Assembly (NCBI GenBank): GCA_964342265.1
Contig: CAYFFE010000001.1
Span: 1 to 64,000, forward strand
Reading direction: 5' to 3'
Length of the DNA stretch: 64,000 nucleotides
Origin: Halioxenophilus sp964342265
Lineage (GTDB): Bacteria; Pseudomonadota; Gammaproteobacteria; Pseudomonadales; Cellvibrionaceae
Within the stretch, counting starts at the first letter, position 1; the number at the start of each line of letters is the position of its first letter. Of this stretch, positions 34,686 to 42,832 are shown one piece after another. The notes under the pieces were generated by a model. That model was not told where the DNA came from. It worked only from the letters and a program-made list of their open reading frames with translations, and ran no database searches. A program made the translations under genes and the position numbers.

Positions 34686-35952
34686 TTCATCCACGAAAGA
34701 ACAGGTTTATCGCAACCTGGCGCGGCGTCGCCGTGCCGAAAAGCGTTTTCGTTTTTACGGTATTGCCTCTATTGGTTTTGGCTTGCTGTGTTTGGTGGTG
34801 CTGTTTACCGATATTATTTCTAAGGGCATTGGCGCTTTTTCCAGCCATTATTTGGAAATGGAAATCACCTTCGACGCCGAGCGATTGGAAATCACCGACG
34901 TTAATGATTCCACGCAAGTGATGTTGGCCAACTACACCGGAATTATTCGCGACAGCTTACACAAAACCTTTCCGGAGGTGAGTCGTCGCTCGGATAAAAA
35001 ACAGTTGTACCAATTGGTGAGCAATGGCGCGGGTTTTGATTTACAGCACAAGCTCGAAAACAATCCCGAGCTGTTAGGCCAAACGGTAACCGTAAGCTTG
35101 CTGGCCGACGACGATGTGGATCTCTACGCAAAATATTATCGCAACAGCGACGAAGGCAGCCGGCTTACCGAGAAGCAGCAAGGCTGGGTGGACGAGTTAC
35201 TGCAAACGCAACAACTCAAAAAACAATTAAGCCGTAAATTTTTTACCTCAGGCGATTCGCGCGAGCCAGAAATGGCCGGTATTCGCGGGGCGCTGTTGGG
35301 CTCGTTGTTTACCTTGCTGGTGACTTTTGCGCTGTCGTTTCCCATCGGCATTGCAGCGGCTATTTATTTAGAAGAATACGCGCCGAAAAATCGCTGGACC
35401 GATTTTATCGAAGTGAACATCAATAATTTGGCGGCGGTGCCGTCGATTATTTACGGCTTATTAGGCCTGGCGATCTTTATTAATTTTATGGGCATGCCGC
35501 GCTCCATTCCGTTAGTGGGCGGCTTGGTGTTAACGCTCATGACCTTGCCGACGATAATTATTTCCAGCCGAGCGGCCATTAAATCGGTGCCGCCTTCCAT
35601 TCGAGAAGCGGCACTGGGATTGGGCGCATCGCGCATGCAGGTGGTGTTGCACCATGTGTTGCCGTTGGCCATGCCAGGCATGCTCACCGGTGCCATTATC
35701 GGTATGGCTCAGGCGTTGGGCGAAACCGCGCCGCTATTAATGATTGGTATGGTGGCTTTTATTGTCGATTTACCCGGTGGCATTACCGATCCGGCCACGG
35801 TTTTACCCGTGCAAATTTATTTGTGGGCCGACAGCCCCGAGCGTGCCTTTACCGAGCGCACGTCTGCGGCCATTATGGTGCTCCTGGCGTTTTTGATTTT
35901 TATGAACACGCTAGCAGTACTGCTGCGCCGCCGACTCGAACGGCGCTGGTAG
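34678..35952 (+). CDS. pstA: Phosphate ABC transporter permease A
   Basis: 424 residues, longer than E. coli PstA (about 296) because a periplasmic region of about 150 residues follows the first membrane helix. The core carries Glu-Glu-Tyr-Ala-Pro-Lys-Asn, Pro-Ser-Ile-Ile-Tyr-Gly-Leu-Leu-Gly and Gly-Ala-Ser-Arg-Met-Gln-Val, the cytoplasmic coupling motif for PstB. Forms the phosphate channel with PstC. Confidence 0.93.
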   Translation: MNNSSTKEQVYRNLARRRRAEKRFRFYGIASIGFGLLCLVVLFTDIISKGIGAFSSHYLEMEITFDAERLEITDVNDSTQVMLANYTGIIRDSLHKTFPEVSRRSDKKQLYQLVSNGAGFDLQHKLENNPELLGQTVTVSLLADDDVDLYAKYYRNSDEGSRLTEKQQGWVDELLQTQQLKKQLSRKFFTSGDSREPEMAGIRGALLGSLFTLLVTFALSFPIGIAAAIYLEEYAPKNRWTDFIEVNINNLAAVPSIIYGLLGLAIFINFMGMPRSIPLVGGLVLTLMTLPTIIISSRAAIKSVPPSIREAALGLGASRMQVVLHHVLPLAMPGMLTGAIIGMAQALGETAPLLMIGMVAFIVDLPGGITDPATVLPVQIYLWADSPERAFTERTSAAIMVLLAFLIFMNTLAVLLRRRLERRW

Positions 35953-36005
35953 TTCTCAACAGTTAACACGCACATCGCGCCAAAGTTTTTATAACAGGTT
36001 TAATC

Positions 36006-36836
36006 ATGACGATTGCAGAAACAACAGACGCCAACAAACGACCCACCGGCGAAACCATTGGCAACCCCTATGTTGAGGAAAATGCCAAGTTCTCCATTCG
36101 TAACGTGGATGTTTTTTACGGCGAGAAACAAGCCATATACGACGTAAGCATGGACATCGCCCACAACGAAGTGGTGGCCATGATCGGCCCGTCCGGCTGT
36201 GGTAAATCAACGTTTTTGCGCTGTTTAAATCGCATGAACGACACCATTGAGGGTTGTCGCGTTAAAGGCTCGCTAAAGCTCGAAGATCAGGAAATAAACC
36301 ACGCCAAAATGGACGTAGTACCGCTGCGCGCGCGGGTGGGTATTGTTTTTCAAAAACCCAATCCGTTTCCCAAATCCATTTACGAAAACGTCGCCTACGG
36401 GCCGCGTATTCACGGTTTGGTGTCTAAGCGCACGGATATGGACGAGGTGGTCGAAACCAGCTTGCGTCGAGCCGGCCTTTGGGAAGAAGTCAAAGATCGC
36501 TTGGATGTGCCGGGCACCAGTTTGTCGGGTGGTCAGCAACAGCGTTTGTGCATTGCGCGCACCATTGCCGTAAGCCCAGAAGTTATCTTAATGGACGAAC
36601 CCTGCTCCGCCCTAGATCCCATCGCTACGGCTAAAATCGAGGAATTAATTGCCGAGCTGAGCAAGAATTTTACCATCGTCATCGTCACTCACTCCATGCA
36701 GCAGGCGGCCAGGGTTTCCAAGCGAACAGCCTACTTCCACCTTGGAAAATTGGTAGAAGTGAACGATACTGAAAAAGTATTTACTAATCCTGGCCACCAA
36801 TTAACAGAAGCCTACATCACCGGTCGCTTTGGCTAA
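36006..36836 (+). CDS. pstB: Phosphate ABC transporter ATPase
   Basis: 276 residues. Walker A Gly-Pro-Ser-Gly-Cys-Gly-Lys-Ser-Thr, signature Leu-Ser-Gly-Gly-Gln-Gln-Gln-Arg, Walker B Val-Ile-Leu-Met-Asp-Glu-Pro, and the PstB-specific Pro-Asn-Pro-Phe-Pro-Lys-Ser-Ile-Tyr-Glu-Asn. About 25 N-terminal residues precede the ABC core, more than in E. coli. Drives phosphate uptake and, with PhoU, signals phosphate status. Confidence 0.95.
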   Translation: MTIAETTDANKRPTGETIGNPYVEENAKFSIRNVDVFYGEKQAIYDVSMDIAHNEVVAMIGPSGCGKSTFLRCLNRMNDTIEGCRVKGSLKLEDQEINHAKMDVVPLRARVGIVFQKPNPFPKSIYENVAYGPRIHGLVSKRTDMDEVVETSLRRAGLWEEVKDRLDVPGTSLSGGQQQRLCIARTIAVSPEVILMDEPCSALDPIATAKIEELIAELSKNFTIVIVTHSMQQAARVSKRTAYFHLGKLVEVNDTEKVFTNPGHQLTEAYITGRFG

Positions 36837-36877
36837 GTGCATCCGGTGCACTTTAACCATTGCCGACTCTAACGCCT

Positions 36878-37609
36878 ATGAACAAACTCAGCTTCGATCA
36901 ACACATCTCCCGACAGTACAACACCGATCTGGAAGATCTGCGTACTGAACTGTTGGAAATGGGCGGACTGGTACAAGAGCAGGTGCGCGACGGTATTTTA
37001 GCCATCAGCAATGCCGACGCCGATATTGCCCGGCGCGTGATTGATGTGGAAGACGAAGTAGACGACCGAGAGTTGGCGCTGGACGAACATTGCACCTCGA
37101 TCTTGGCGCGTCGTCAGCCTGCGGCTTCCGATTTGCGCATGGTGTTGGCGGTGTCGAAAATTACCCGCGATTTAGAACGTATGGGCGACGAGGCCTGCAA
37201 AGTGGCGAAAATGACCGTGGCATTGGTGGAAGACGGCGGCAACGCTCAGGGCTACGTGGAATTGCGTCATTTGGGCCAAAGTGTGTTGCACATGGTGGAC
37301 GAAATGCTCAACGCCTTTGCGCGGTTAGACGTAGAAGGTGCCATGGCCGTGGCTCGTGAAGACAAACAAGTCGACCGTGAATACAAATCCGCGACCCGAG
37401 AATTAATCACCTTTATGATGGAAGATCCCCGCTCCATCGGTAGGGTGATGAATGTCATGTGGGCGCTTCGAGCCATCGAGCGCATCGGCGACCACGCCCG
37501 CAACATCTCCGAACACATCATCTACCTGGTAAAAGGCCTGGATGTTCGCCATACCAGCGTGTCTGAAATGGAGCGCCAGATTAGCGAGTCCGATCAACAG
37601 CAGCCTTAG
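36878..37609 (+). CDS. phoU: Phosphate regulon negative regulator
   Basis: 243 residues from the ATG at 36878 (a frame opening at 36860 has a TTG). Two repeated three-helix PhoU domains with metal-binding motifs Glu-Asp-Glu-Val-Asp-Asp-Arg-Glu and Glu-Arg-Ile-Gly-Asp-His-Ala-Arg-Asn. PhoU binds PstB and the sensor PhoR to shut off the regulon when phosphate is ample. phoB and phoR do not lie in the window. Confidence 0.94.
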   Translation: MNKLSFDQHISRQYNTDLEDLRTELLEMGGLVQEQVRDGILAISNADADIARRVIDVEDEVDDRELALDEHCTSILARRQPAASDLRMVLAVSKITRDLERMGDEACKVAKMTVALVEDGGNAQGYVELRHLGQSVLHMVDEMLNAFARLDVEGAMAVAREDKQVDREYKSATRELITFMMEDPRSIGRVMNVMWALRAIERIGDHARNISEHIIYLVKGLDVRHTSVSEMERQISESDQQQP

Positions 37610-37639
37610 CTGTTGGGTTCGGAGTGCTGCTTAGCCGAC

Positions 37640-37789
37640 TTATTTGGATTCCTTTAATTTTTGTTCGTAGTGACGATTTTCTTTAATACGAGCAATACGA
37701 GCGACTTCTTCTTGCGTTGCCAGCTCGCCAGATTCATTGATGTATACATATTCTTTTCTGGACTTAGACGCGATTAACGTCGTGCACAC
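37640..37789 (-). CDS. Small basic protein, possibly a truncated gene
   Basis: 49 codons from a GTG at 37789 without a ribosome site; the frame stays open upstream to a TAA near 37844 but offers no other start. The product is charged and helical (Ser-Lys-Ser-Arg-Lys-Glu-Tyr-Val-Tyr-Ile-Asn, then Gln-Glu-Glu-Val-Ala-Arg-Ile). The codons before the GTG would read Cys-Gly-Arg-Pro-Val-Cys. It may be the surviving 3' part of a longer gene, cut where the AT-rich gene at 37847-38182 begins. Not recognised. Confidence 0.4.
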   Translation of the reverse strand: MCTTLIASKSRKEYVYINESGELATQEEVARIARIKENRHYEQKLKESK

Positions 37790-37790
37790 T

Positions 37791-37838
37791 GGCCGACCGC
37801 AGGTGGCGTAAGCAGATCCGGGCCGACCGCCGATGGCG
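37791..37838. repeat. 18-bp direct repeat spaced 30 bp
   Basis: GGCCGACCGCAGGTGGCG (37791-37808) recurs as GGCCGACCGCCGATGGCG (37821-37838), two mismatches, 30 bases apart. It lies between the small ORF at 37640-37789 and the AT-rich membrane-protein gene, at what looks like a junction. Could be a local duplication left by an insertion event. Confidence 0.65.
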
Positions 37839-37846
37839 TTGTCTTG

Positions 37847-38182
37847 TTATGCTTGAGCTCCAAAATGCCTAAAATATACAAGCAAAGCTGTAGACCATAA
37901 AAGAAAAATACCAAAATAGATGCTTGTAAAAACCAGCAAACAAGTAAAAACCTGCCTGATATATTTTGACTCTAAATACCTACCTTTGGCAGCCAATAAT
38001 GTAGCAATTGATATGCATACAAACGCCATGAATACGCAGCTAAAAGTACCCACATGATTCAGCTTGTGAAAGAAGCTTCCCTGAACCATGTACATTACGT
38101 ATATCGAAGCAAAAAATGCTGCAATACCAAATAACGCTAGTGGTAGAGAAATGCCTAACCAAAAATATTGCGATTTATTCAT
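37847..38182 (-). CDS. Small hydrophobic protein, AT-rich gene
   Basis: 111 residues with about three to four membrane helices (about 8-30, 44-64, 77-103). No family recognised. The DNA is visibly richer in A and T than its neighbours and codon use differs (many AAA, ATA, TTA), which suggests acquisition from elsewhere. ATG at 38182. The stop lies in GCATAACAAG, a context seen in integron cassettes, but no matching cassette recombination site could be completed. Confidence 0.6.
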   Translation of the reverse strand: MNKSQYFWLGISLPLALFGIAAFFASIYVMYMVQGSFFHKLNHVGTFSCVFMAFVCISIATLLAAKGRYLESKYIRQVFTCLLVFTSIYFGIFLLWSTALLVYFRHFGAQA

Positions 38183-38274
38183 ACTTGGGCTTATAGCAGC
38201 TTGCGGCCGTTTAAAGTAAGCCGTATCCGCAAATGGGGCTCATCAAGAACCCACTAGACCGAATGCGTTTCACA

Positions 38275-39159
38275 CTACGCCTCACATTGCTCCGGCTTAC
38301 CTTCAGCCACGGCCAATAAACACCGCTTGATGAGGTCTGTGCTGTGCATTTGTAGGAAGTGGTCGGTATCGGGCAGTTTGAGGACGTGGGCGGTGTCTTG
38401 GTTGAGCACGGTTTCGGCAAAGTCGGCATTGGCGGGATTAACCAGTGGGTCTTCGAGCCCCTGCACCACAACGGTGGGGATACTCAGGTCTTGCCAGCGC
38501 GGCTGCAGTTTGGCCATTTGATCTGACAGGGCATACATCTCCACATTGGCCGCGCGCAGGGGTTTGCCCACCATGCGCTTAACCAACCAAGTATTGGCGA
38601 CTCGATTGTACCAGCGGGGTTTTACCAGTTCGGGATCGAGCCCGGCCGAGAATATCGCCAGACCATCGATGCAGTGCGGAAAATCCGCCGCAATGGCCGG
38701 AACCACCGAGCCGCCCCAGGAATGGCCGGCCAAAATGAGCGGTACGTCGGGGTGTTGTAACTTAAGCTGGTGCAAGAGCGGTCGGATCAGCTGAGCGATG
38801 GTGGCAAAATCGGTGACTAAACGCGGCTCATCGCGGTATTGCGAGCTACCCCAGCCTGGGCGATCAATCGACACCACTAAACTCGACTCTGTAAATTCCC
38901 GATCGCGAATCAATCCGCCAACATCGGCCCAATTGCCCGGTGTGCCGTGCACCCACACCACAATGGCTTTCTCGGCGTGGCCAAACTGACGGTAATGCAG
39001 GGTAAAATCCTCAACTTCCAGCGTATAAGGCGCCAGTGATGGATCGCTCTGCAAATCGCGCATCAGTGCCAGATGATCTTGCAGCGGCGATTGCGAAGAG
39101 CAGGCGTTGGTGAATAGGGTTATAAAGGCCAAAGTGGTGAGAACAAGGGTTTTGCGCAC
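38275..39159 (-). CDS. Alpha/beta hydrolase lipoprotein
   Basis: 294 residues. Lipobox Phe-Thr-Asn-Ala-Cys with Cys at residue 20 suggests lipid anchoring. Alpha/beta fold: oxyanion motif His-Gly-Thr-Pro-Gly-Asn near 71, Asp-Arg-Pro-Gly-Trp-Gly near 99, nucleophile elbow Gly-His-Ser-Trp-Gly-Gly (Ser147), acidic residue in Leu-Glu-Asp-Pro-Leu-Val-Asn, and catalytic His in Thr-Asp-His-Phe-Leu. The substrate (ester, lactone or similar) cannot be told. GTG start at 39159 with TAGGTAA upstream. Confidence 0.88.
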   Translation of the reverse strand: MRKTLVLTTLAFITLFTNACSSQSPLQDHLALMRDLQSDPSLAPYTLEVEDFTLHYRQFGHAEKAIVVWVHGTPGNWADVGGLIRDREFTESSLVVSIDRPGWGSSQYRDEPRLVTDFATIAQLIRPLLHQLKLQHPDVPLILAGHSWGGSVVPAIAADFPHCIDGLAIFSAGLDPELVKPRWYNRVANTWLVKRMVGKPLRAANVEMYALSDQMAKLQPRWQDLSIPTVVVQGLEDPLVNPANADFAETVLNQDTAHVLKLPDTDHFLQMHSTDLIKRCLLAVAEGKPEQCEA

Positions 39160-39349
39160 GGTTTACCTATGCTAGCGTCAGTGAAAAGTAGAAGGCTACA
39201 GAGTTATAAACCAAGAGTTATAAACCAATTGAGCGATGGGTTGATCACAAATCGATGGATTTTTACCATCTCATTTCAATCGCCGAGCGTAGTTTAACGT
39301 CGAGTCATTCGGTTTACATCAAATTGATACCAGACAACTGAGTTTAATT

Positions 39350-39378
39350 TTCACCACCCGGTGGTTTGTGGGTATAAT
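39350..39378 (+). promoter_or_regulatory. Promoter for cytochrome c5
   Basis: TTCACC (39350-39355), 17 bases, then a perfect TATAAT (39373-39378). It would start RNA near 39385, about 160 bases before the cytochrome start. The rest of the 385-base gap (39160-39349) holds the upstream region of the divergent hydrolase gene and no ORF. Confidence 0.65.
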
Positions 39379-39384
39379 CCCGCG

Positions 39385-39544
39385 GCAAATCCAGCAGCCG
39401 CCACAGGTTGGCAAGGCTCTCTGGCACAGGGAAGAATTCGACCAGGCAAACAGCAAACAGGGTTCAACCCCAAACCGGCGACCAATGCAAGGCAGCACTG
39501 CGTCCGGCGAGAACCCATTAACCGGCTCCTGAGGGAAAATTGAG
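39385..39544 (+). other. Long structured 5' leader of unknown class
   Basis: About 160 bases between the predicted RNA start and the cytochrome c5 ATG, GC-rich and rich in complementary segments: GCGGC/GCCGC near 39382-39401, CTGG/CCAG around 39420-39450, GGGTTC paired with GAACCC (about 39461-39516) enclosing GCAG/CTGC. It ends with CTGAGGGAAAATTGAG before the ATG. I compared it by eye with cobalamin, c-di-GMP, glycine, TPP and SRP consensus features and found no match. It may be a regulatory leader; untested. Confidence 0.4.
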
Positions 39545-39988
39545 ATGGTAAAAGACCAACCCAGCAAGAAATTACGCGGCCTTATGGCCTTGGCCGTATT
39601 GGCGATGATCACGGTATTGACCAGTGCCGTGGCCAGCGCAAAAGATCCAAACGAAGCCATCGCCGAGCGCATAGCGCCTGTGGGTGATTTGTGTATGTCT
39701 GGCGATGATTGCGCCGCCGCACCGGTGGCTGCAGCCCCCGCCGAGCCTCGCTCGGGCGAGCAAGTTTACAATACGGCCTGTACAACCTGTCATGCCGTGG
39801 GCGTATCCGGTGCACCGCGCTTAGGCGAGCCGGGCGATTGGACAGCGCGCATCGCTCAAGGCGAAGACGTCTTGTTCGATCACGCTTGGAACGGTTTTAA
39901 CGCCATGCCTGCCAAAGGCCTGTGTACCGATTGTTCCGAAGACGAAATCAAAGCGGCCATTGCCTATATGCTGGAAAACAGCCAGTAA
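39545..39988 (+). CDS. Cytochrome c5 family protein
   Basis: 147 residues. A signal/anchor helix (about 11-32) exports the protein to the periplasm. The heme c motif Cys-Thr-Thr-Cys-His spans residues 79-83, with the axial Met in Asn-Ala-Met-Pro near 121. The Cys pair in Gly-Leu-Cys-Thr-Asp-Cys is the c5 hallmark disulfide; another pair (Leu-Cys-Met-Ser-Gly-Asp-Asp-Cys) lies in the linker. Serves as a small electron carrier. Confidence 0.92.
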   Translation: MVKDQPSKKLRGLMALAVLAMITVLTSAVASAKDPNEAIAERIAPVGDLCMSGDDCAAAPVAAAPAEPRSGEQVYNTACTTCHAVGVSGAPRLGEPGDWTARIAQGEDVLFDHAWNGFNAMPAKGLCTDCSEDEIKAAIAYMLENSQ

Positions 39989-40026
39989 GGATCGCACAAA
40001 AACACTGGCAAGCGTTGGTTCAATAC

Positions 40027-41919
40027 TCAGTCTGCCAACGCTTCCAGGGTTTCGGTGGTTTCCAGCCATTGTTCCTCACACTCTTCCAACCGATTGCGCA
40101 GCGTGCCCTGCTGTTTAACCAGACCCTGTAATTCATCCGCGCGACTGGCGTCGTTGTACAGTGCGGTATCGCCCAGTTGTTGTTCCAGTTCGGCCAAGCG
40201 CGATTGCAATTGATCAATTTCTTTTTCGAGTTTTTTTAACGCCTGAGTCAGCGGCTTTAATTGCTGGCGCTTATTGGCAGCTTGCTGTCGGGCTTCTTTT
40301 TTATCGACTTTTACGCCGGAGTTTTTTTCCTGGGTGCTGGGGCGAGTATTGGATTTATTGTTTTGGCTGAGCCAATTTTGATAATCCTGCAGGCTGCCAT
40401 CAAACGGCTCCACGCTGCCGGCGTGTACCAACAAAAATTCATCCACGGTATTTTTTAACAAATGCCGATCGTGAGAAATCACCACAATGCCACCGCTAAA
40501 AGCCTGTAGCGCGAGAGTCAAGGCGTGGCGGACTTCCAAATCTAAATGGTTGGTGGGCTCATCAAGCAACAACAAATTGGGTTTTTGCCAGGCGATTAAA
40601 GCCAGCGCTAGGCGTGCTTTTTCGCCGCCAGAAAAAAAGCGAATGGTTTCCAGGGCGCGGTCGCCAATAAAACCAAAACTGCCCAAAAAATTGCGAATGT
40701 CTTGTTCGCGGGCTTTGGGCGATAAACGTTGAATATGCAACGCACAAGAAGCATCTAAATCCAACGCTTCCATTTGATGCTGGTGATAATAGCCAATGCG
40801 CAAGTGTTCGCCGGCAACACGACTGCCGCTAACAGGCGTGAGTTCGCCGGTGAGTGCTTTGATGAGCGTCGATTTACCCGCGCCGTTAGCGCCCAGCAAA
40901 CCGATGCGGCTGTCCACCGATAGCGTTAAATTTACGTTGTTGAGCGTGGGCGATTGATCGTAGCCAATAGTGGCTTGGCTCAAACTTAACAGTGGTGTGG
41001 AAATTTTTTCGGCACAGGGAATGTTAAAACTGAATTGGGAATCCACATGGGCCGGGGCAATGGTGGCCATGCGCTCCAATTCTTTGAGTCGACTCTGCGC
41101 TTGTTTGGCTTTGGTGGCTTTGGCTCGAAAGCGCCGCACAAAATCTTCAATCTCGGCGCGACGCTGTTGCTGTTTCTCGAAGGCTTGTTGCTGCTGAGCC
41201 AAACGATCGGCTTTTTGGGTCTCAAAGCTGGAATAATTGCCGGTATAAAATTGCAATTGCTGTTGCTCAAAACTTACGACTTCGCCAATAACATTGTCGA
41301 GAAAATCCCGATCGTGGGAAATGATTAGCAGAGTACCTTTATAAGCTTGCAGCCAAGCTTCCAGCCACAAGGTGGTATCCAAATCCAAGTGGTTGGTGGG
41401 TTCGTCGAGCAGTAATAAATCCGATGGGCTCATTAAAGCTTGTGCAAGATTTAAACGAATTCGCCAGCCGCCGGAAAAATCTTTTACCGGGCGATTAAAG
41501 TCATCGTCGCTAAAACCGAGTCCGGATAACAATTGTGCAGCGCGCGCCGGGGCACTGTAGCCGTCGATTTCTTCGAGGCGAGCGTAGCAACGGCTTAATT
41601 GCTCACCATCGCTCTGGTGTTGTTCGATGTCTTGCTCTATTTCTCGCAGAACTTTATCGCCATCAATTACAAAATCCAGTGCGGTGCGCGGGCTATCGGC
41701 GGTTTCCTGAGCCATGTGCGCAATACGCCAGTCGCCGGGTATGTGCATATCGCCGGCGTCGTGGCTGATTTTGCCGAGCAGTAATTGGAATAGCGTGGAT
41801 TTACCGCTGCCGTTAGCGCCGATAATGCCCAGTTTATGGCCGGGATACACACGCAGACTGGCGTCTTCCAGGAGAACTTTGTGGCCGCGTTGAACGCGAA
41901 TTTGGTTAAGATTAATCAT
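40027..41919 (-). CDS. yheS: ABC-F ATPase, YheS type
   Basis: 630 residues from the ATG at 41919 (a frame opening at 41955 adds 12 residues). Two ABC cassettes, each with Walker A (Gly-Ala-Asn-Gly-Ser/Ala-Gly-Lys-Ser-Thr), signature (Phe-Ser-Gly-Gly) and Leu-Leu-Leu-Leu-Asp-Glu-Pro-Thr-Asn-His-Leu-Asp. The inter-domain P-site linker (about 235-295) is Gln/Arg-rich and the C-terminal tail (about 515-630) is coiled coil. No membrane helices. ABC-F proteins act on stalled ribosomes. Next to the TIGR02444 gene, as in Pseudomonas. Confidence 0.92.
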   Translation of the reverse strand: MINLNQIRVQRGHKVLLEDASLRVYPGHKLGIIGANGSGKSTLFQLLLGKISHDAGDMHIPGDWRIAHMAQETADSPRTALDFVIDGDKVLREIEQDIEQHQSDGEQLSRCYARLEEIDGYSAPARAAQLLSGLGFSDDDFNRPVKDFSGGWRIRLNLAQALMSPSDLLLLDEPTNHLDLDTTLWLEAWLQAYKGTLLIISHDRDFLDNVIGEVVSFEQQQLQFYTGNYSSFETQKADRLAQQQQAFEKQQQRRAEIEDFVRRFRAKATKAKQAQSRLKELERMATIAPAHVDSQFSFNIPCAEKISTPLLSLSQATIGYDQSPTLNNVNLTLSVDSRIGLLGANGAGKSTLIKALTGELTPVSGSRVAGEHLRIGYYHQHQMEALDLDASCALHIQRLSPKAREQDIRNFLGSFGFIGDRALETIRFFSGGEKARLALALIAWQKPNLLLLDEPTNHLDLEVRHALTLALQAFSGGIVVISHDRHLLKNTVDEFLLVHAGSVEPFDGSLQDYQNWLSQNNKSNTRPSTQEKNSGVKVDKKEARQQAANKRQQLKPLTQALKKLEKEIDQLQSRLAELEQQLGDTALYNDASRADELQGLVKQQGTLRNRLEECEEQWLETTETLEALAD

Positions 41920-42075
41920 TGCACCATTGTACCTGCCCGAGACTCGATTGCGCATCTGCTATTGAAAAGTCACCGCAATAAAAATTAACCTGTACTTTGG
42001 CAGCCGCTAGACTTGAGTCTCAACACAGACTTTAAATTCAAGCCCCTAAACCGCACACAGGGAGGCAACCCCAAG

Positions 42076-42522
42076 GTGTCAGCCCATTTATTGGACAACC
42101 CCTTTTGGCAATTTGCCCTCCGTTGCTACAGTCGGCCCGGCAATGCGGCCTTTTGTTTAAAACTGCAGGATGAATATCGGGTAAATGTAAATGTGCTGTT
42201 GTTCAGCGCTTGGCTTGCGCAGAGCGACCGTTCGTTGCCGCGCAGGGATTGGAATGCATTAACGCAGCAACTGCAGCCGTGGCAGCAGCGAACCGAACAA
42301 ATTCGAGTATTAAGACGCGCGCTAAAGCCGTTTAATCATCGCGCGGAGGGCAATAATTTGTACAAAGCCGTTAAGCGATTGGAATTAATCAGTGAGCAAT
42401 ATCAGCAATATTTAATGTGGCGGGCTGCCGCTTATTCAAAGACTGGGGGGGATGCTTGGCAGTGTTTGATCGAGGATTACAACATTGGCCAATTTAAGCG
42501 TGAATTGTTAAAGCTTCAGTAA
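42076..42522 (+). CDS. TIGR02444 family protein
   Basis: 148 residues from the GTG at 42076, chosen because AGGGAGG precedes it; an in-frame TTG at 42013 is less likely. Recognisable by Leu-Asp-Asn-Pro-Phe-Trp-Gln-Phe-Ala-Leu-Arg-Cys-Tyr and the following Leu-Gln-Asp-Glu-Tyr-Arg-Val-Asn-Val-Asn-Val-Leu-Leu-Phe. Helical, soluble, function unknown. In pseudomonads this family sits between yheS and algP, and the same order holds here. Confidence 0.88.
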   Translation: MSAHLLDNPFWQFALRCYSRPGNAAFCLKLQDEYRVNVNVLLFSAWLAQSDRSLPRRDWNALTQQLQPWQQRTEQIRVLRRALKPFNHRAEGNNLYKAVKRLELISEQYQQYLMWRAAAYSKTGGDAWQCLIEDYNIGQFKRELLKLQ

Positions 42523-42644
42523 TAATGATGTGATAGCGCAAAAGGCGATGGGTAAGTCGGTACTACGCCACTCAAACAATTAATTGGATTGATTCTTTGC
42601 AGTCCAGCTCTCGCAGACCGCTAATAATAAAAGCGTAGCCGATA

Positions 42645-42682
42645 AAACAAAAAGGCCACTGAATTCAGTGGCCTTTTTGTTT
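42645..42682. terminator. Bidirectional terminator, 38-bp perfect palindrome
   Basis: A perfect palindrome centred on GAATTC (42661-42666): the arm AAAGGCCACT is preceded by A-runs and mirrored by AGTGGCCTTT followed by T-runs. It ends transcription of the TIGR02444 gene from one side and of the AlgP-like gene from the other. The rest of the 310-base gap (42523-42832) shows no gene. Confidence 0.92.
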
Positions 42683-42832
42683 GCCGACACTGGCATTTAA
42701 ACATCCCTGTGTTGCCTTTATTTCTGTTCAAAAGCTTGTTAACCCAAAACTCATTTTTGCTCACACCCGCTTTACTTAAAGCCCAATGGCCAACCGCGGG
42801 TATAAGCAAAATACCACGGTTTATTTCGAGAA

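Noticed and set aside
37787..37855. Integron attC-like site after the AT-rich gene (GCATAACAAG at the stop codon)
   Set aside because: The inner L boxes are not complementary and no central imperfect hairpin forms; the opposite core would fall inside a reading frame. Treated as coincidence.
39361..39543. 60-codon open frame in the leader of cytochrome c5
   Set aside because: No ribosome site or recognisable sequence; the leader structure explains the region better.
39385..39544. Known riboswitch or SRP RNA in the cytochrome c5 leader
   Set aside because: By eye the conserved cores of cobalamin, c-di-GMP-I, TPP, glycine and 4.5S RNA are absent on both strands; kept only as an unknown structured leader.
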